64,000 nucleotides of DNA from an uncultured Bacteroidales bacterium (GCA_900318445.1 ONKO01000004.1:1-64000); one strand, 5' to 3'; counted from the first letter of the stretch, positions 43,586-52,179 are shown. Notes: a model not told the origin generated them from the letters alone. Numbers and translations: made by a program.

Positions 43586-45946
43586 TTACAGCGCCAGCAT
43601 GATGTCGTTGAGCAGTCCGCCGGCCGTCTGGCGCGTACCGGCGCCGGCGCCCTGGATGAGCATCGGGGAAGGATAGTCTCCCGTTGTGATGAGAATGGCG
43701 TTGTCGGTTCCGCGGAGTCCGTAAAGAGGGCTTTCGGGACCGACTTCCTGTAGTCCCACGACGGCATGGCCTTCGGCGTCTACGGAGGCGACGTAACGGA
43801 GTTTGTGTCCGGCGGCGGAAGCGGCGGCGTAGCGCTCGGCGATATCGGCCGGAATGGGCTCCAGACTCACCTGCGCCTCTTCCAGCGGAAGGCCGGCCTG
43901 GCGGCTCAGGATGAGGATCTTGCGGAGGACGTCCTTTCCGGAAAGGTCAATGGAGGGATCCGGCTCGGTGTAGCCTTTTACGCGCGCATCTTCCACCAGG
44001 GCGTCCCAGCCCGTGCCTTTGTAGTTGTCCAGGAGGTAGTTGAGGGTGCCGGAGAGCACGGCGTCCATGCGCACCAGGGTGTCACCGCTCTGGACGACAC
44101 GGTCCAGGGTGACGAGAACCGGAAGGGCGGCGCCGGCCGTGGTCTCGTAGCGCAGTGCCACGCCGGCCTTGTGGGCGTCCAGCTGCAGGTTGCGGAACTG
44201 GGCGTAAGTGCCCGAGAAGGGAATCTTGTTGCAGGCCACCACGCTGTATCCGCTCTGGAACAGGTCCGGATACCGGAATCCGATTTCCTCGTTGGCGGTG
44301 CAGTCTACAAAGATGGCGTTCTCCAGCGAAAGCGAGCACAAGGCATCGATATAGGATCTGGGCTTTCCGGCTTCCAGGAGCTCTCCGGCCCGGGACAAAT
44401 CCAGTCCTTCCGTGTCAATGACATAGCGGGTACTACGGGCCAGGCCGCACACGCGCAGCTCCTTGCCGGAGCGTTTGGCAATGGCTGCTGCATTGTCCCG
44501 CAGCATGTCCACCAGCGCTTTCCCCACGCGGCCGTACCCGGCGATGAACAGCGGAATCACCTGCGTGTCATAGCGGTCGAAGAATTCGTGGTGGATGGCG
44601 CGGATGGCTTCATCGGCCCGGTCGGACGGTACAATGACGGAGATGTTCCGCTCCGAAGAGCCCTGCGCCGTAGCGCGCACCGGGATGCTGTGACGTCCCA
44701 GGGCGGCCAGCATCTGACCCGTGGCACCGCTGTGGCCCAGCATGTCGTCCCCGATGACGCATACGATGGAAAAGCCCTTCTCCACTTTCAGGGGATTGAG
44801 CTTTCCGAGGGATATCTCGTAGGCAAAGCAGTCGTCGGCGGCCTTCCGGGCGCGTTGGGCATCGGCCGATGCCACGGCGATGCACATCGAATGCACCGAG
44901 GAGGCCTGCGTGATGAGGATGATGTTGATGCTCTCGCGGGCGAGGGCCTCGAACAGGCGCGAACTGAAGCCCGGAACGCCCACCATGCCGCTGCCTTCGA
45001 GCGAGATGAGCGCGATGCCCTCCGAATGGGCGATGCCCACCACGCCGCCGTGGGTGCGCGGCGGATTCTTCTCCACCAGCGTGCCGGGTTCCTCCGGGTG
45101 GAACGTGTCCTTCACCCAGATGGGAATGCCCTCGGCCACCACCGGCTGGATGGTGGGCGGGTAGATGACCTTGGCGCCAAAGTGCGACAGTTCCTGCGCG
45201 GCGCGGTAGGACACGAAGGGAATGGGGCGGGCCGATGGTACTACCTTCGGGTGCGCCGTCATGATACCGGGAACGTCGGTCCAGATTTCGAGTTTGCGGG
45301 CATGCAGGCCGACGGCAAACAGGGAGGCGGAGTAGTCCGATCCTCCGCGGCCGAGGGTGGAGGGCCGGCCGTCGGCATCGCGCGCGATGAAGCCCGGCAC
45401 CACGAAGAGCTCGGTATGGACATGCCGGGACAGCGTCTCGCCAATCCGGCGGTACGTCTCGGCGGTGTCCACCGCTCCCTCCCGCGTGACGATGAGCTCG
45501 CGGGCGTCCAGCCATCGGCAGGCAATGCCCTGCGAGAGGAACTGGTCGGTGAGGATGCAGGTAGAGAGCAGCTCCCCGAAGCTTTCCACCGCGCTGAGGC
45601 TGGCAGGGGAGAGCTCACCCACCAGGTACACGCCCTGCACGATGCTCTCCAGCTCTCCGAAGAGCGCATCCACCGTCCCGGTGGTCTTGCTGCGGTAGCC
45701 GGGCGGCAGCAGCTTCTCCACAATCTGGTGGTGGCGCTCCTTGAGGGCTTCAAGGAGTTTCCTGTAGCTTTCGTCGCGGGCCGCGGCCTGTTTTCCAATG
45801 CTGATGAGCTGGTCGGTGCAGCCGCTCACGGCCGAACTCACAACCAGCGTGCGGTCCTCTTCCAGGGCCTTCTTGATGATATCGATGGTCTGAAGCATGG
45901 CTTCAGCGCTGGCGACCGACGTGCCGCCGAACTTAAGTACCTGCAT
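43586..45946 (-). CDS. thrA: Bifunctional aspartate kinase / homoserine dehydrogenase
   Basis: 786 residues. The N-terminal aspartate kinase begins QVLKFGGTSVASAEAM and includes the ACT-domain region after about residue 300. From about residue 460 (VIPLFIAGYGRVGKALVDM) the homoserine dehydrogenase domain follows, with CTANEEIG and YTEPDPSIDLSG. It catalyses the first and third steps of the aspartate pathway, feeding methionine and threonine. It is the last gene of metY-metX-thrA, with metX only 5 bp upstream; ThrA versus MetL cannot be distinguished by sequence. Confidence 0.96.
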   Translation of the reverse strand: MQVLKFGGTSVASAEAMLQTIDIIKKALEEDRTLVVSSAVSGCTDQLISIGKQAAARDESYRKLLEALKERHHQIVEKLLPPGYRSKTTGTVDALFGELESIVQGVYLVGELSPASLSAVESFGELLSTCILTDQFLSQGIACRWLDARELIVTREGAVDTAETYRRIGETLSRHVHTELFVVPGFIARDADGRPSTLGRGGSDYSASLFAVGLHARKLEIWTDVPGIMTAHPKVVPSARPIPFVSYRAAQELSHFGAKVIYPPTIQPVVAEGIPIWVKDTFHPEEPGTLVEKNPPRTHGGVVGIAHSEGIALISLEGSGMVGVPGFSSRLFEALARESINIILITQASSVHSMCIAVASADAQRARKAADDCFAYEISLGKLNPLKVEKGFSIVCVIGDDMLGHSGATGQMLAALGRHSIPVRATAQGSSERNISVIVPSDRADEAIRAIHHEFFDRYDTQVIPLFIAGYGRVGKALVDMLRDNAAAIAKRSGKELRVCGLARSTRYVIDTEGLDLSRAGELLEAGKPRSYIDALCSLSLENAIFVDCTANEEIGFRYPDLFQSGYSVVACNKIPFSGTYAQFRNLQLDAHKAGVALRYETTAGAALPVLVTLDRVVQSGDTLVRMDAVLSGTLNYLLDNYKGTGWDALVEDARVKGYTEPDPSIDLSGKDVLRKILILSRQAGLPLEEAQVSLEPIPADIAERYAAASAAGHKLRYVASVDAEGHAVVGLQEVGPESPLYGLRGTDNAILITTGDYPSPMLIQGAGAGTRQTAGGLLNDIMLAL

Positions 45947-45951
45947 AGGCG

Positions 45952-46947
45952 CTATCTCATGATAATGGCCGACAGTTTGGCAGTTTCCAGGAGGAAACCG
46001 TCGTGGCCGAAGTCTGAACTGATTTCAATGAATTCTGTATTCGGGATCCAGGCGCTCCACACTTTCCCTTCCTCCGGCGGGAAAATTTGGTCGGTATCTA
46101 CGGCAACGATGGTGCAGGGGGCCTGGATGGTGCCGAGCGCCTTTTCCACGCCGCCGCGGCCGCGCCCTGCGTTGTGGCTGTCCAGGGCGTTGCACTGGGT
46201 ATAATAGCAGTAGGCGTCAAAGCCCCGCCGCACGAGCTTCTCTCCCTGGTAGCGCTCGTAGGAGGCGGCGCGGCCGGCGAAGAGGGTGTCGGGGTCTTCC
46301 TCGGCCTGGGTGCGCTGGAAGCCCTTGAAGCTGCGGTAGCTGATGAGTGCCTGGGCCCGGGCGCACCTCAGGCCGTCGGCTCCGCCGTGAAGGTCCTTCG
46401 CTGCACGGAACGAGGGGTCGGCCTCGAGGGCCATGCGCTGCGCTTCCACGGTGGCGCTCAGGTACGGGGAGATGCGCGGAGCCGTGCACAGGAACAGGCA
46501 TCGGCCCATCCGCTCCGGCTCGGTGACGGCCCACTCGATGGCGTTGAAGCCGCCGTTGGACGCGCCGATGAGAAGGTCGATCTTCTCCACGCCCAGGTAT
46601 TTACGGACGGCGATGAAGGCGCTCACGGAGTCCCGGATGGTAATGCGCGGAAAGTCCAGCATCCAGGGCTTCCCCGTCGCAGGGTTCTCCCGGGCCGGAC
46701 TTTCGGAACCGTAGGCGCTTCCCAGCATGTTCACGCACACCACAAAGTCTTTGTCCGGGTCGATGGTGCGGCCGGGGCCCACCATCTCCGGCCACCAGTC
46801 CTCGGGGTTGCTGTTGGCGGTGAGGGCATGGCAGATCCAGATAACCCGTCCCTGCCGTTTTTCGGAAGTATGGAAAACGAGGTGCGCGTCCTTGAGCACA
46901 CCTCCGGTTTCCAGCGGTATATTGACTCTGATCTCCTGTTTAAGCAT
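45952..46947 (-). CDS. metX: Homoserine O-acetyltransferase (MetX-like)
   Basis: 331 residues from ATG 46947; a longer upstream frame has no homologous content and overlaps metY. HALTANSNPEDWW, NMLGSAYGSESPAR and a nucleophile elbow GASNGGFNAIEWA fit MetX alpha/beta-hydrolases. The usual motif is GGSMGG; here Asn follows the Ser. A C-terminal Asp (VDTDQIFP) and His (DFGHDGFL) complete the triad. It is shorter than most MetX proteins (about 350-380). It transfers acetyl from acetyl-CoA to homoserine for methionine synthesis. The start overlaps metY by 8 bp. Confidence 0.88.
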   Translation of the reverse strand: MLKQEIRVNIPLETGGVLKDAHLVFHTSEKRQGRVIWICHALTANSNPEDWWPEMVGPGRTIDPDKDFVVCVNMLGSAYGSESPARENPATGKPWMLDFPRITIRDSVSAFIAVRKYLGVEKIDLLIGASNGGFNAIEWAVTEPERMGRCLFLCTAPRISPYLSATVEAQRMALEADPSFRAAKDLHGGADGLRCARAQALISYRSFKGFQRTQAEEDPDTLFAGRAASYERYQGEKLVRRGFDAYCYYTQCNALDSHNAGRGRGGVEKALGTIQAPCTIVAVDTDQIFPPEEGKVWSAWIPNTEFIEISSDFGHDGFLLETAKLSAIIMR

Positions 46948-48214
46948 TCTCCAGAGCCTGTTTAAGGTCGTTGATGATATCTTCCGGGTCTTCCAGGCCG
47001 ATGGAAAGGCGGATGAGGTCCGGGGCGATGCCGGCGGCGCGGAGCTGCTCGTCGGAGAGCTGGCGGTGTGTGTGCGAAGCGGGATGCAGCACGCAGGTGT
47101 GGCAGTCGGCGACGTGCGTCTCGATAGTGGTGAGTTTGAGGCTGTCCAGGAAGCGGTTGTCAAATTCACGGCCGCCCCTCAGGCCAAAGGCCATGACGCC
47201 GCTGCAGCCATCCGGGCAGTATTTGAGCGCCAGGCTGTGGTGCGGGTCTGTTTCCAGGCCCGGGTAGTGGATCCAGGCCACTTCCGGACGCTGCTGCAGC
47301 CAGGTGGCTACCTTGCGTGCGCTTTCGCTATGGCGTCGGATGCGCAGGTGCAGCGTCTGGAGGCCCAGGTGCAGGTAGAAGGCATTCTGGGGGCTTTGCT
47401 GGGCCCCGAAGTCACGCATGAGGTGGGTGACTGCCTTGGTGATGTAGGCGGCCTTCCCGAACTTCTTGGTGTAGGTGAGGCCGTGGTATGATTCGTCGGG
47501 GGTGGTGAGGCCGGGGAACCGCTCTGCGTATTGTTCCCAGGGGAAGTTGCCGCTGTCCACGAGGGCTCCGCCTACGGATACGCCGTGGCCGTCGATGTAC
47601 TTGGTGGTGGAGTGGGTGACGATGTCGGCTCCCCATTCGAAGGGACGGCACAGCACGGGGGTGGCGAAGGTGTTGTCCACGATGAGCGGGAGGCCGTTCC
47701 GATGGGCAACCTTCGCCCAGCGCTCAATGTCGAAGACTTCTACGCCGGGGTTGGAGATGGTTTCTCCGAAGACGAGCTTGGTGTTTGGTCGGATGGCGGC
47801 TTCTATCTCTGCATCGGTGGCATCGGCCTTCAGGAAGGTGATGTCAATGCCCAGTTTGGGAAGGCTCACCCCCAGGAGGTTGAAGGTGCCGCCATAGATG
47901 TTGTTGGCGGCGATGATGTGGTCTCCGGCGCCGGCAATGTTGATGACGGCGAACAGGTTCGCGGCCTGGCCCGATGCGGTGAGGATGGCGCCCACGCCGC
48001 CTTCAAGGTCGTTGATCTGGGCGGCCGTGGCGTCTACCGTGGGGTTCTGGAGGCGGGTGTAGAAGTAACCGGAATCTTCGAGGTCGAAGAGACGGCCCAT
48101 CTGGTCGGAAGTCTCGTACTTGAAAGTGGTGCTCTGGATGATGGGCAGCTGGCGGGGTTCGCCTTTGCCGGGGGTGTATCCTGCATGTACGCAGCGGGTG
48201 TCGATTTTTGCCAT
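46940..48214 (-). CDS. metY: O-acetylhomoserine sulfhydrylase / aminocarboxypropyltransferase
   Basis: 424 residues from ATG 48214 (AKIDTRCVHAGYTPGKGEPR), the usual N-terminus; an in-frame start at 48295 lies inside an inverted repeat and is unlikely. PLP-fold motifs are ASGQAANLFAV, PLIVDNTFATP and the Schiff-base Lys in THSTTKYIDGHG. Cys/Met-metabolism PLP enzymes of this kind add sulfide to O-acetylhomoserine to make homocysteine. It overlaps metX by 8 bp, so a transferase-sulfhydrylase-kinase operon is clear. A cystathionine gamma-synthase role is the alternative. Confidence 0.93.
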   Translation of the reverse strand: MAKIDTRCVHAGYTPGKGEPRQLPIIQSTTFKYETSDQMGRLFDLEDSGYFYTRLQNPTVDATAAQINDLEGGVGAILTASGQAANLFAVINIAGAGDHIIAANNIYGGTFNLLGVSLPKLGIDITFLKADATDAEIEAAIRPNTKLVFGETISNPGVEVFDIERWAKVAHRNGLPLIVDNTFATPVLCRPFEWGADIVTHSTTKYIDGHGVSVGGALVDSGNFPWEQYAERFPGLTTPDESYHGLTYTKKFGKAAYITKAVTHLMRDFGAQQSPQNAFYLHLGLQTLHLRIRRHSESARKVATWLQQRPEVAWIHYPGLETDPHHSLALKYCPDGCSGVMAFGLRGGREFDNRFLDSLKLTTIETHVADCHTCVLHPASHTHRQLSDEQLRAAGIAPDLIRLSIGLEDPEDIINDLKQALENA

Positions 48215-48231
48215 AATTCTGTTGTTTTTTG

Positions 48232-48348
48232 CCGGAAATAGGGAAGGGTATCCCGAACCTGTGCCACCCTCGGCACATAAGAGGGAGGGGCCCACGAAGT
48301 GGGAGGGGTCGCGAAGCGACGGTTCGGGATACCCTTCCCTGTTTCCGG
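48232..48348. repeat. 117-bp inverted repeat with three inner hairpins (cloverleaf-like)
   Basis: Arms 48232-48259 and 48321-48348 are reverse complements over 28 bp with one mismatch (T with G, which pairs in RNA). Between them are hairpins TGTGCC/GGCACA (48260-48277), CCCAC-GAA-GTGGG (48291-48303) and GTCGC-GAA-GCGAC (48308-48320). The element lies 17 bp upstream of the metY start and 136 bp upstream of the divergent regulator. Confidence 0.88.
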
Positions 48349-48409
48349 TGCAAAGGTATGGTAAGTAGAAAAATCTTACAAGTATTTAAATTAATTTGGA
48401 AAATATTTC

Positions 48410-48417
48410 TATATTTG
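48410..48417 (+). promoter_or_regulatory. Bacteroidota -7 box TATATTTG for the Lrp gene
   Basis: TATATTTG lies 66 bp upstream of the ATG at 48484. A TTTG occurs only 11 bp further upstream, too close for a standard -33 element. Confidence 0.5.
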
Positions 48418-48483
48418 CCAAGAGTTAAAGAAAAAGAAAAATATTTTGCCGGTAAAAATGGTTTAGGATAGAAAATTATTCTT

Positions 48484-48951
48484 ATGAGTGAGATTGTGCT
48501 GGATAGTGTGGATCTGCAGATCCTGCGGGCGCTGCAGGAAAATGCGCGCTTGACCACCAAGGAACTGGCGGCGAAGGTGAATCTGTCTACCACGCCGGTA
48601 TTCGAGCGCATGAAGCGCCTGGAGCGGGGCGGCTTCATCAAAAAATATGTGGCCGTGCTGGATGCGGAAAAGCTGGGGCGCGGGTTCACGGTGTTCTGCT
48701 CCGTCAAGCTGAAGCAGATGAACCGGGGCATCGCCCGGGACTTTATTTCCGTGATCCGGGACATTCCGCAGGTGGCCGAGTGCTACAATGTATCGGGGGA
48801 GTACGACTATCTCCTCAAGATCCAGGCGCCGGACATGCGCTACTATAACGAGTTTATCATCAACGTGCTGGGCAATATCGACTCCATCGGCTCCATCCTG
48901 TCTTCCTTTGTGATGGACGAGATCAAGAACACGCACGCGCTGTATTTGTAA
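48484..48951 (+). CDS. Lrp/AsnC-family transcriptional regulator
   Basis: 155 residues. The N-terminal winged helix-turn-helix (about 8-50; LDSVDLQILRALQENAR, then TTPVFERMKRLERGG) is followed by the RAM/AsnC ligand-binding domain (about 65-150; ISVIRDIPQVAECYNVSGEYDYL). Such regulators respond to amino acids and often control amino-acid genes. It is divergent from metY-metX-thrA with a structured intergenic region between them, so it is a good candidate regulator of that operon, but no direct operator is proven. Confidence 0.95.
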   Translation: MSEIVLDSVDLQILRALQENARLTTKELAAKVNLSTTPVFERMKRLERGGFIKKYVAVLDAEKLGRGFTVFCSVKLKQMNRGIARDFISVIRDIPQVAECYNVSGEYDYLLKIQAPDMRYYNEFIINVLGNIDSIGSILSSFVMDEIKNTHALYL

Positions 48952-48962
48952 CTGACAGGTAT

Positions 48963-48970
48963 TATTTTTG
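48963..48970 (+). promoter_or_regulatory. Bacteroidota -7 box TATTTTTG for the LolA-like gene
   Basis: TATTTTTG ends 18 bp before ATG 48989. Its position makes the in-frame upstream starts at 48968 and 48971 unlikely. Confidence 0.5.
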
Positions 48971-48988
48971 ATGAATAACCCCTTTGTT

Positions 48989-49501
48989 ATGAAAAAAATA
49001 TTAGTTATCGCCATGCTGCTGGCGGGCTTTACCGCTGGCGCACAAAGCTTTGAAAGCACTTTTCAACAGACGAAGACCCTTAAGCTCACCGGCAAGAAGA
49101 TTCTGAGCGAGGGCACCATTTCCTATACTGCACCTGACAATCTGGCAATGATTTACTCCAAGCCCGACGGTGACTATTTCATCGTGGACGGTCCTCTCCT
49201 GCGCTTTGACCTCAGGGGTATCTCGCTGGATGTGAACACGGATAACAACAAGACCGTGCGCATGCAGCGCAATGCCATCCTGTACGGAATCGCAGGCAAG
49301 TACGGGGACATTGCGAAGGAGATGGACGCCGACTGCACCGTTTCGGATGTCAAGGGCGGCAAGCACGTAGTGATCAAGATGCGTAAGCCTGCCCTCAAAG
49401 GCTACACCGGCATGGAACTGGACTACAATGCCAAGGGACGCATTACCCGTATGGTCCTGGAAGAGGTCGGCGGCATTTCTACCGAATACCTGGTCAAGTA
49501 G
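48989..49501 (+). CDS. LolA-like outer-membrane lipoprotein carrier protein
   Basis: 170 residues from ATG 48989, with a signal peptide ending AGAQ. The mature part (FEQT-like FQQTKTLKL, GTISYTAPDNLAMIY, DYFIVDGPLLRFDLRG, beta strands) matches the LolA / DUF-type outer-membrane lipoprotein carrier fold of Bacteroidota. LolA escorts lipoproteins across the periplasm. It shares the strand with and lies 3 bp before clpA, so the two may be co-transcribed although they act in different compartments. A longer start at 48971 is possible but less likely. Confidence 0.72.
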   Translation: MKKILVIAMLLAGFTAGAQSFESTFQQTKTLKLTGKKILSEGTISYTAPDNLAMIYSKPDGDYFIVDGPLLRFDLRGISLDVNTDNNKTVRMQRNAILYGIAGKYGDIAKEMDADCTVSDVKGGKHVVIKMRKPALKGYTGMELDYNAKGRITRMVLEEVGGISTEYLVK

Positions 49502-49504
49502 TCT

Positions 49505-51832
49505 ATGCAGTTACAAGTATCCGAAGACCTGAACAGGATCATTGCCTACGCGCGGGAAGAAGCCATGCGCACGGGCAGCTATGGTATCGGCCCGGATCAC
49601 CTGTTCCTGGGAATTATACGCCATGAAGACAATGCGGCCTTCCGCAGCATCCAGAGTCTGGGCGTGGAACCGGCCGACCTCAAGTCCTTCATTGACCAGC
49701 GCATCTTTACCAATGAGACCATTCCTTACGAGCAGCTGGACCATATCAGTTTTTCCCGTCAGGCGCAGAACGTGCTCAGCATCACTGTGATGGAAGCGTC
49801 GCGGCTCAAGAGTCCCGCGGCCCGTCCGGAGCATCTGCTGCTGGCCCTGTGCCGTACCACCGAGAGCTACGGACAGGTTTACCTGCGCCAGCACGGCATT
49901 GACTACGGCCGTCTTCTGGCCTATATGGAGGACGAGGGCATGCTGTCGTCCCCGTCGGCTCCCCGGGAGGAGGAACAGCCGTCCCAGGGACCGGATCAGG
50001 AGCCTGAGGCCGACAAGAAACTCTCCATCGAGGAGTTTGCTTACGACCTTACGCAGGCCGCCCGTGACGGAAAGCTGGATCCGGTGGTGGGCCGGGACAT
50101 GGAGATTTCCCGCGTTATCGAGATTCTCGGACGGCGCAAGAAGAACAATCCCATGCTCATCGGCGAGCCCGGCGTGGGAAAATCGGCCATCGTGGAAGGC
50201 ATCGCGCAGAAGATTGCCTCCGGGGATATATCGGCCGCCCTTGCAAAAAAGAGAATCCTGTCGCTGGACATTGCGTCGGTGGTTGCCGGCACCAAATACC
50301 GCGGAGACTTCGAAAAGCGCCTGAAGGCCATTATCAAGGAGGCCTCCGAGAACCCGGACCTCATCCTGTTCGTGGATGAGTTCCATACCATCGTGGGGGC
50401 AGGCGGCGCTTCCGGAAGCCTGGATGCTGCCAATATGCTCAAGCCGGCGCTGGCACGCGGAGAATTCCAGTGCATCGGCGCCACCACCCTGGACGAATTC
50501 ACCAAGATTGTGGAGAAGGACGGCGCCCTGGACCGGCGTTTCCAGAAAATTGTGGTGGAGCCAACGGGTGTGGCGGAATCCATCGAGATTCTGCAGCATC
50601 TCAAACCCAAATATGAGGAATTCCACGGCATTACTTATACGAACGAAGCCGTTGAGGCCGCCGTGCGGCTGACAGACCGTTACATCACCGACAAGTCTCT
50701 GCCCGACAAGGCCATTGACGCCCTGGACGAGGCCGGCTCCATGGTGCGGCTGTCCCTTGCGAAGAAAAAGGGCGCTGCGCACACCGTGGATGCCGAGGAC
50801 ATTGCCAGCGTGGTGTCCAAGATGACGGGCATTCCCGTTACCAAGGTGGCCGAGAGTGAAGGAAACCGCATTGTGAAGATGCGGAAGCGTCTCCAGGGAC
50901 GTATCATCGGCCAGGACGAGGCCATCGAGACGGTGGTGCGGGCCATCCAGCGCAACCGCGCGGGGCTCAAGGACCCGAACCGGCCCATTGGAACGTTCCT
51001 GTTTTTTGGCCCTACCGGTGTGGGTAAGACGCAGCTGGCACGGTCGCTGGCAGAATACCTGTTTGACAGTGAGGAAAACCTGGTGCGCATTGACATGAGC
51101 GAGTACATGGAGAAGTTCAGCGTGAGCCGTCTGATTGGAGCGCCTCCTGGATATGTGGGGTATGAGGAAGGCGGACAGCTGAGCGAGCGCGTGCGCCGTA
51201 AGCCGTACTGCGTGGTGCTGCTGGATGAGATTGAGAAGGCGCATCCGGACATCTTCAACCTGCTCCTGCAGGTGATGGACGAGGGCCGGCTCACGGACAG
51301 CAACGGCCGCATGGTGGACTTCAAGAATACCATTGTCATCATGACTTCCAACGTGGGCAGCCGCGAAGTGGAGGAATATGGAAATGGAATTGGCTTTGCT
51401 ACGGCCGGCAAAAACCTGGAGGTGGACCGCCGGAGCGTAGTGGAAAAGGCTGTGAAGAAGGCGTTCCCGCCGGAGTTCATCAACCGTGTGGACGGTCAGG
51501 TGTATTTCAATTCCCTGAACCGGGAGGCTATTGAAGAGATTATTGACATTGAACTCAGGGACCTTCGCGAGCGGGCGCTGGCAGCGGGGTACAAGCTTAC
51601 CATTACGCCGTCGGCCAAGCGCTTCATCGCCGATGCCGGTTACGATCCGGCCTACGGTGCCCGTCCGCTCAAGCGGGCCATTGTTCGCTATGTGGAGGAT
51701 CCGGTGAGCGAGTTCATCATCGGAGACCGCATCCTGCTTTCCAAAGCCAGGACCGGCAGTGCGCCGCGCACCCTCAGGGTAACCCTGTCTCCGGACAAGG
51801 AATCTACCGTAGTGGAACGTAAGGAAGACTAG
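49505..51832 (+). CDS. clpA: Clp ATPase, ClpA/ClpC type
   Basis: 775 residues. Clp N-domain repeats about 1-145, first AAA+ domain with Walker A GEPGVGKS (about 222) and KYRGDFEKR, second AAA+ with Walker A GPTGVGKT (about 503) and the C-terminal D2 small domain. There is no long UVR/M-domain between the AAA+ modules, which favours ClpA over ClpC/ClpB. It unfolds substrates for the ClpP protease. The stop overlaps the stop of a convergent small gene by 3 bp. Confidence 0.93.
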   Translation: MQLQVSEDLNRIIAYAREEAMRTGSYGIGPDHLFLGIIRHEDNAAFRSIQSLGVEPADLKSFIDQRIFTNETIPYEQLDHISFSRQAQNVLSITVMEASRLKSPAARPEHLLLALCRTTESYGQVYLRQHGIDYGRLLAYMEDEGMLSSPSAPREEEQPSQGPDQEPEADKKLSIEEFAYDLTQAARDGKLDPVVGRDMEISRVIEILGRRKKNNPMLIGEPGVGKSAIVEGIAQKIASGDISAALAKKRILSLDIASVVAGTKYRGDFEKRLKAIIKEASENPDLILFVDEFHTIVGAGGASGSLDAANMLKPALARGEFQCIGATTLDEFTKIVEKDGALDRRFQKIVVEPTGVAESIEILQHLKPKYEEFHGITYTNEAVEAAVRLTDRYITDKSLPDKAIDALDEAGSMVRLSLAKKKGAAHTVDAEDIASVVSKMTGIPVTKVAESEGNRIVKMRKRLQGRIIGQDEAIETVVRAIQRNRAGLKDPNRPIGTFLFFGPTGVGKTQLARSLAEYLFDSEENLVRIDMSEYMEKFSVSRLIGAPPGYVGYEEGGQLSERVRRKPYCVVLLDEIEKAHPDIFNLLLQVMDEGRLTDSNGRMVDFKNTIVIMTSNVGSREVEEYGNGIGFATAGKNLEVDRRSVVEKAVKKAFPPEFINRVDGQVYFNSLNREAIEEIIDIELRDLRERALAAGYKLTITPSAKRFIADAGYDPAYGARPLKRAIVRYVEDPVSEFIIGDRILLSKARTGSAPRTLRVTLSPDKESTVVERKED

Positions 51833-51957
51833 ATGCAGTCTGCGTCTTCGAATTCCAGGCCCAGGTCTTCCATAAGGCCCTTGAGCGCCTGGAAGGAGTC
51901 ATTGGAGGAGATCATGTTGGAAATGCTTTCCATCTGGTTGTAGTCCGTGTTTCTCAT
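51829..51957 (-). CDS. Small acidic protein (42 aa), unknown function
   Basis: The frame from ATG 51957 to TAG 51829 encodes 42 residues beginning MRNTDYNQMESISNMIS and ending LGLEFEDADCI. It is acidic toward the C-terminus and has one Cys, third residue... near the end (DCI). A TATCTTTG box sits 25 bp upstream on the minus strand, which is unusual for a random frame. Its stop overlaps the clpA stop. It is too short for most gene finders. Function unknown; a short regulatory peptide or peptide precursor is possible but unsupported by an adjacent maturation or export gene. Confidence 0.6.
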   Translation of the reverse strand: MRNTDYNQMESISNMISSNDSFQALKGLMEDLGLEFEDADCI

Positions 51958-51982
51958 AAGGCATCATTTTTAATTTCTGATG

Positions 51983-51990
51983 CAAAGATA
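51983..51990 (-). promoter_or_regulatory. Bacteroidota -7 box TATCTTTG for the 42-aa gene
   Basis: On the minus strand TATCTTTG is 25 bp upstream of ATG 51957. Confidence 0.6.
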
Positions 51991-51993
51991 CAG

Positions 51994-52033
51994 CCAGCTT
52001 GTGCCAAAGTGTTGCACAAGCTGGAATTTTTTT
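51994..52033 (+). terminator. Intrinsic terminator downstream of clpA
   Basis: CCAGCTTGTGC (51994-52004) pairs perfectly with GCACAAGCTGG (52014-52024), followed by AA and a run of seven T. It lies about 160 bp after the clpA stop, so the clpA message would run antisense through the 42-codon gene. Confidence 0.8.
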
Positions 52034-52080
52034 CTCCTGTTACAAGCGTGATGTGTAACTCGTTGACCTACTGTATAATA

Positions 52081-52116
52081 TAAAATTTCTCCCCGTTGAA
52101 AAATACGGGGAGAAAT
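52081..52116 (-). terminator. Probable terminator of the MetE-like gene
   Basis: ATTTCTCCCCG (minus strand 52116-52106) pairs perfectly with CGGGGAGAAAT (52095-52085), followed by a short T-run (TTTTA). It lies 64 bp after the gene's stop. Confidence 0.6.
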
Positions 52117-52179
52117 ATTGTAAATCGCTCATTATTAATTACTTCTGCATCACGGAAAAAGTGCTGTTGTCGCGGAAGG

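Larger units (their letters stand above)
51833..52179. other. 347-bp intergenic stretch: small gene, promoter, two terminators
   Basis: It holds most of the 42-codon gene (51829-51957), its promoter box (51983-51990), a clpA-side terminator (51994-52033) and a terminator on the MetE-like side (52081-52116). I see nothing else between 52117 and 52179. Confidence 0.6.

Noticed and set aside
43766-46204. 812-residue open frame on the plus strand
   Set aside because: It is antisense to the aspartokinase/homoserine dehydrogenase and metX genes and shows no family motif.
48215-48483. SAM riboswitch in the metY leader
   Set aside because: I could not match the conserved core of SAM-I or SAM-II. 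The structured element is reported as an inverted repeat only.
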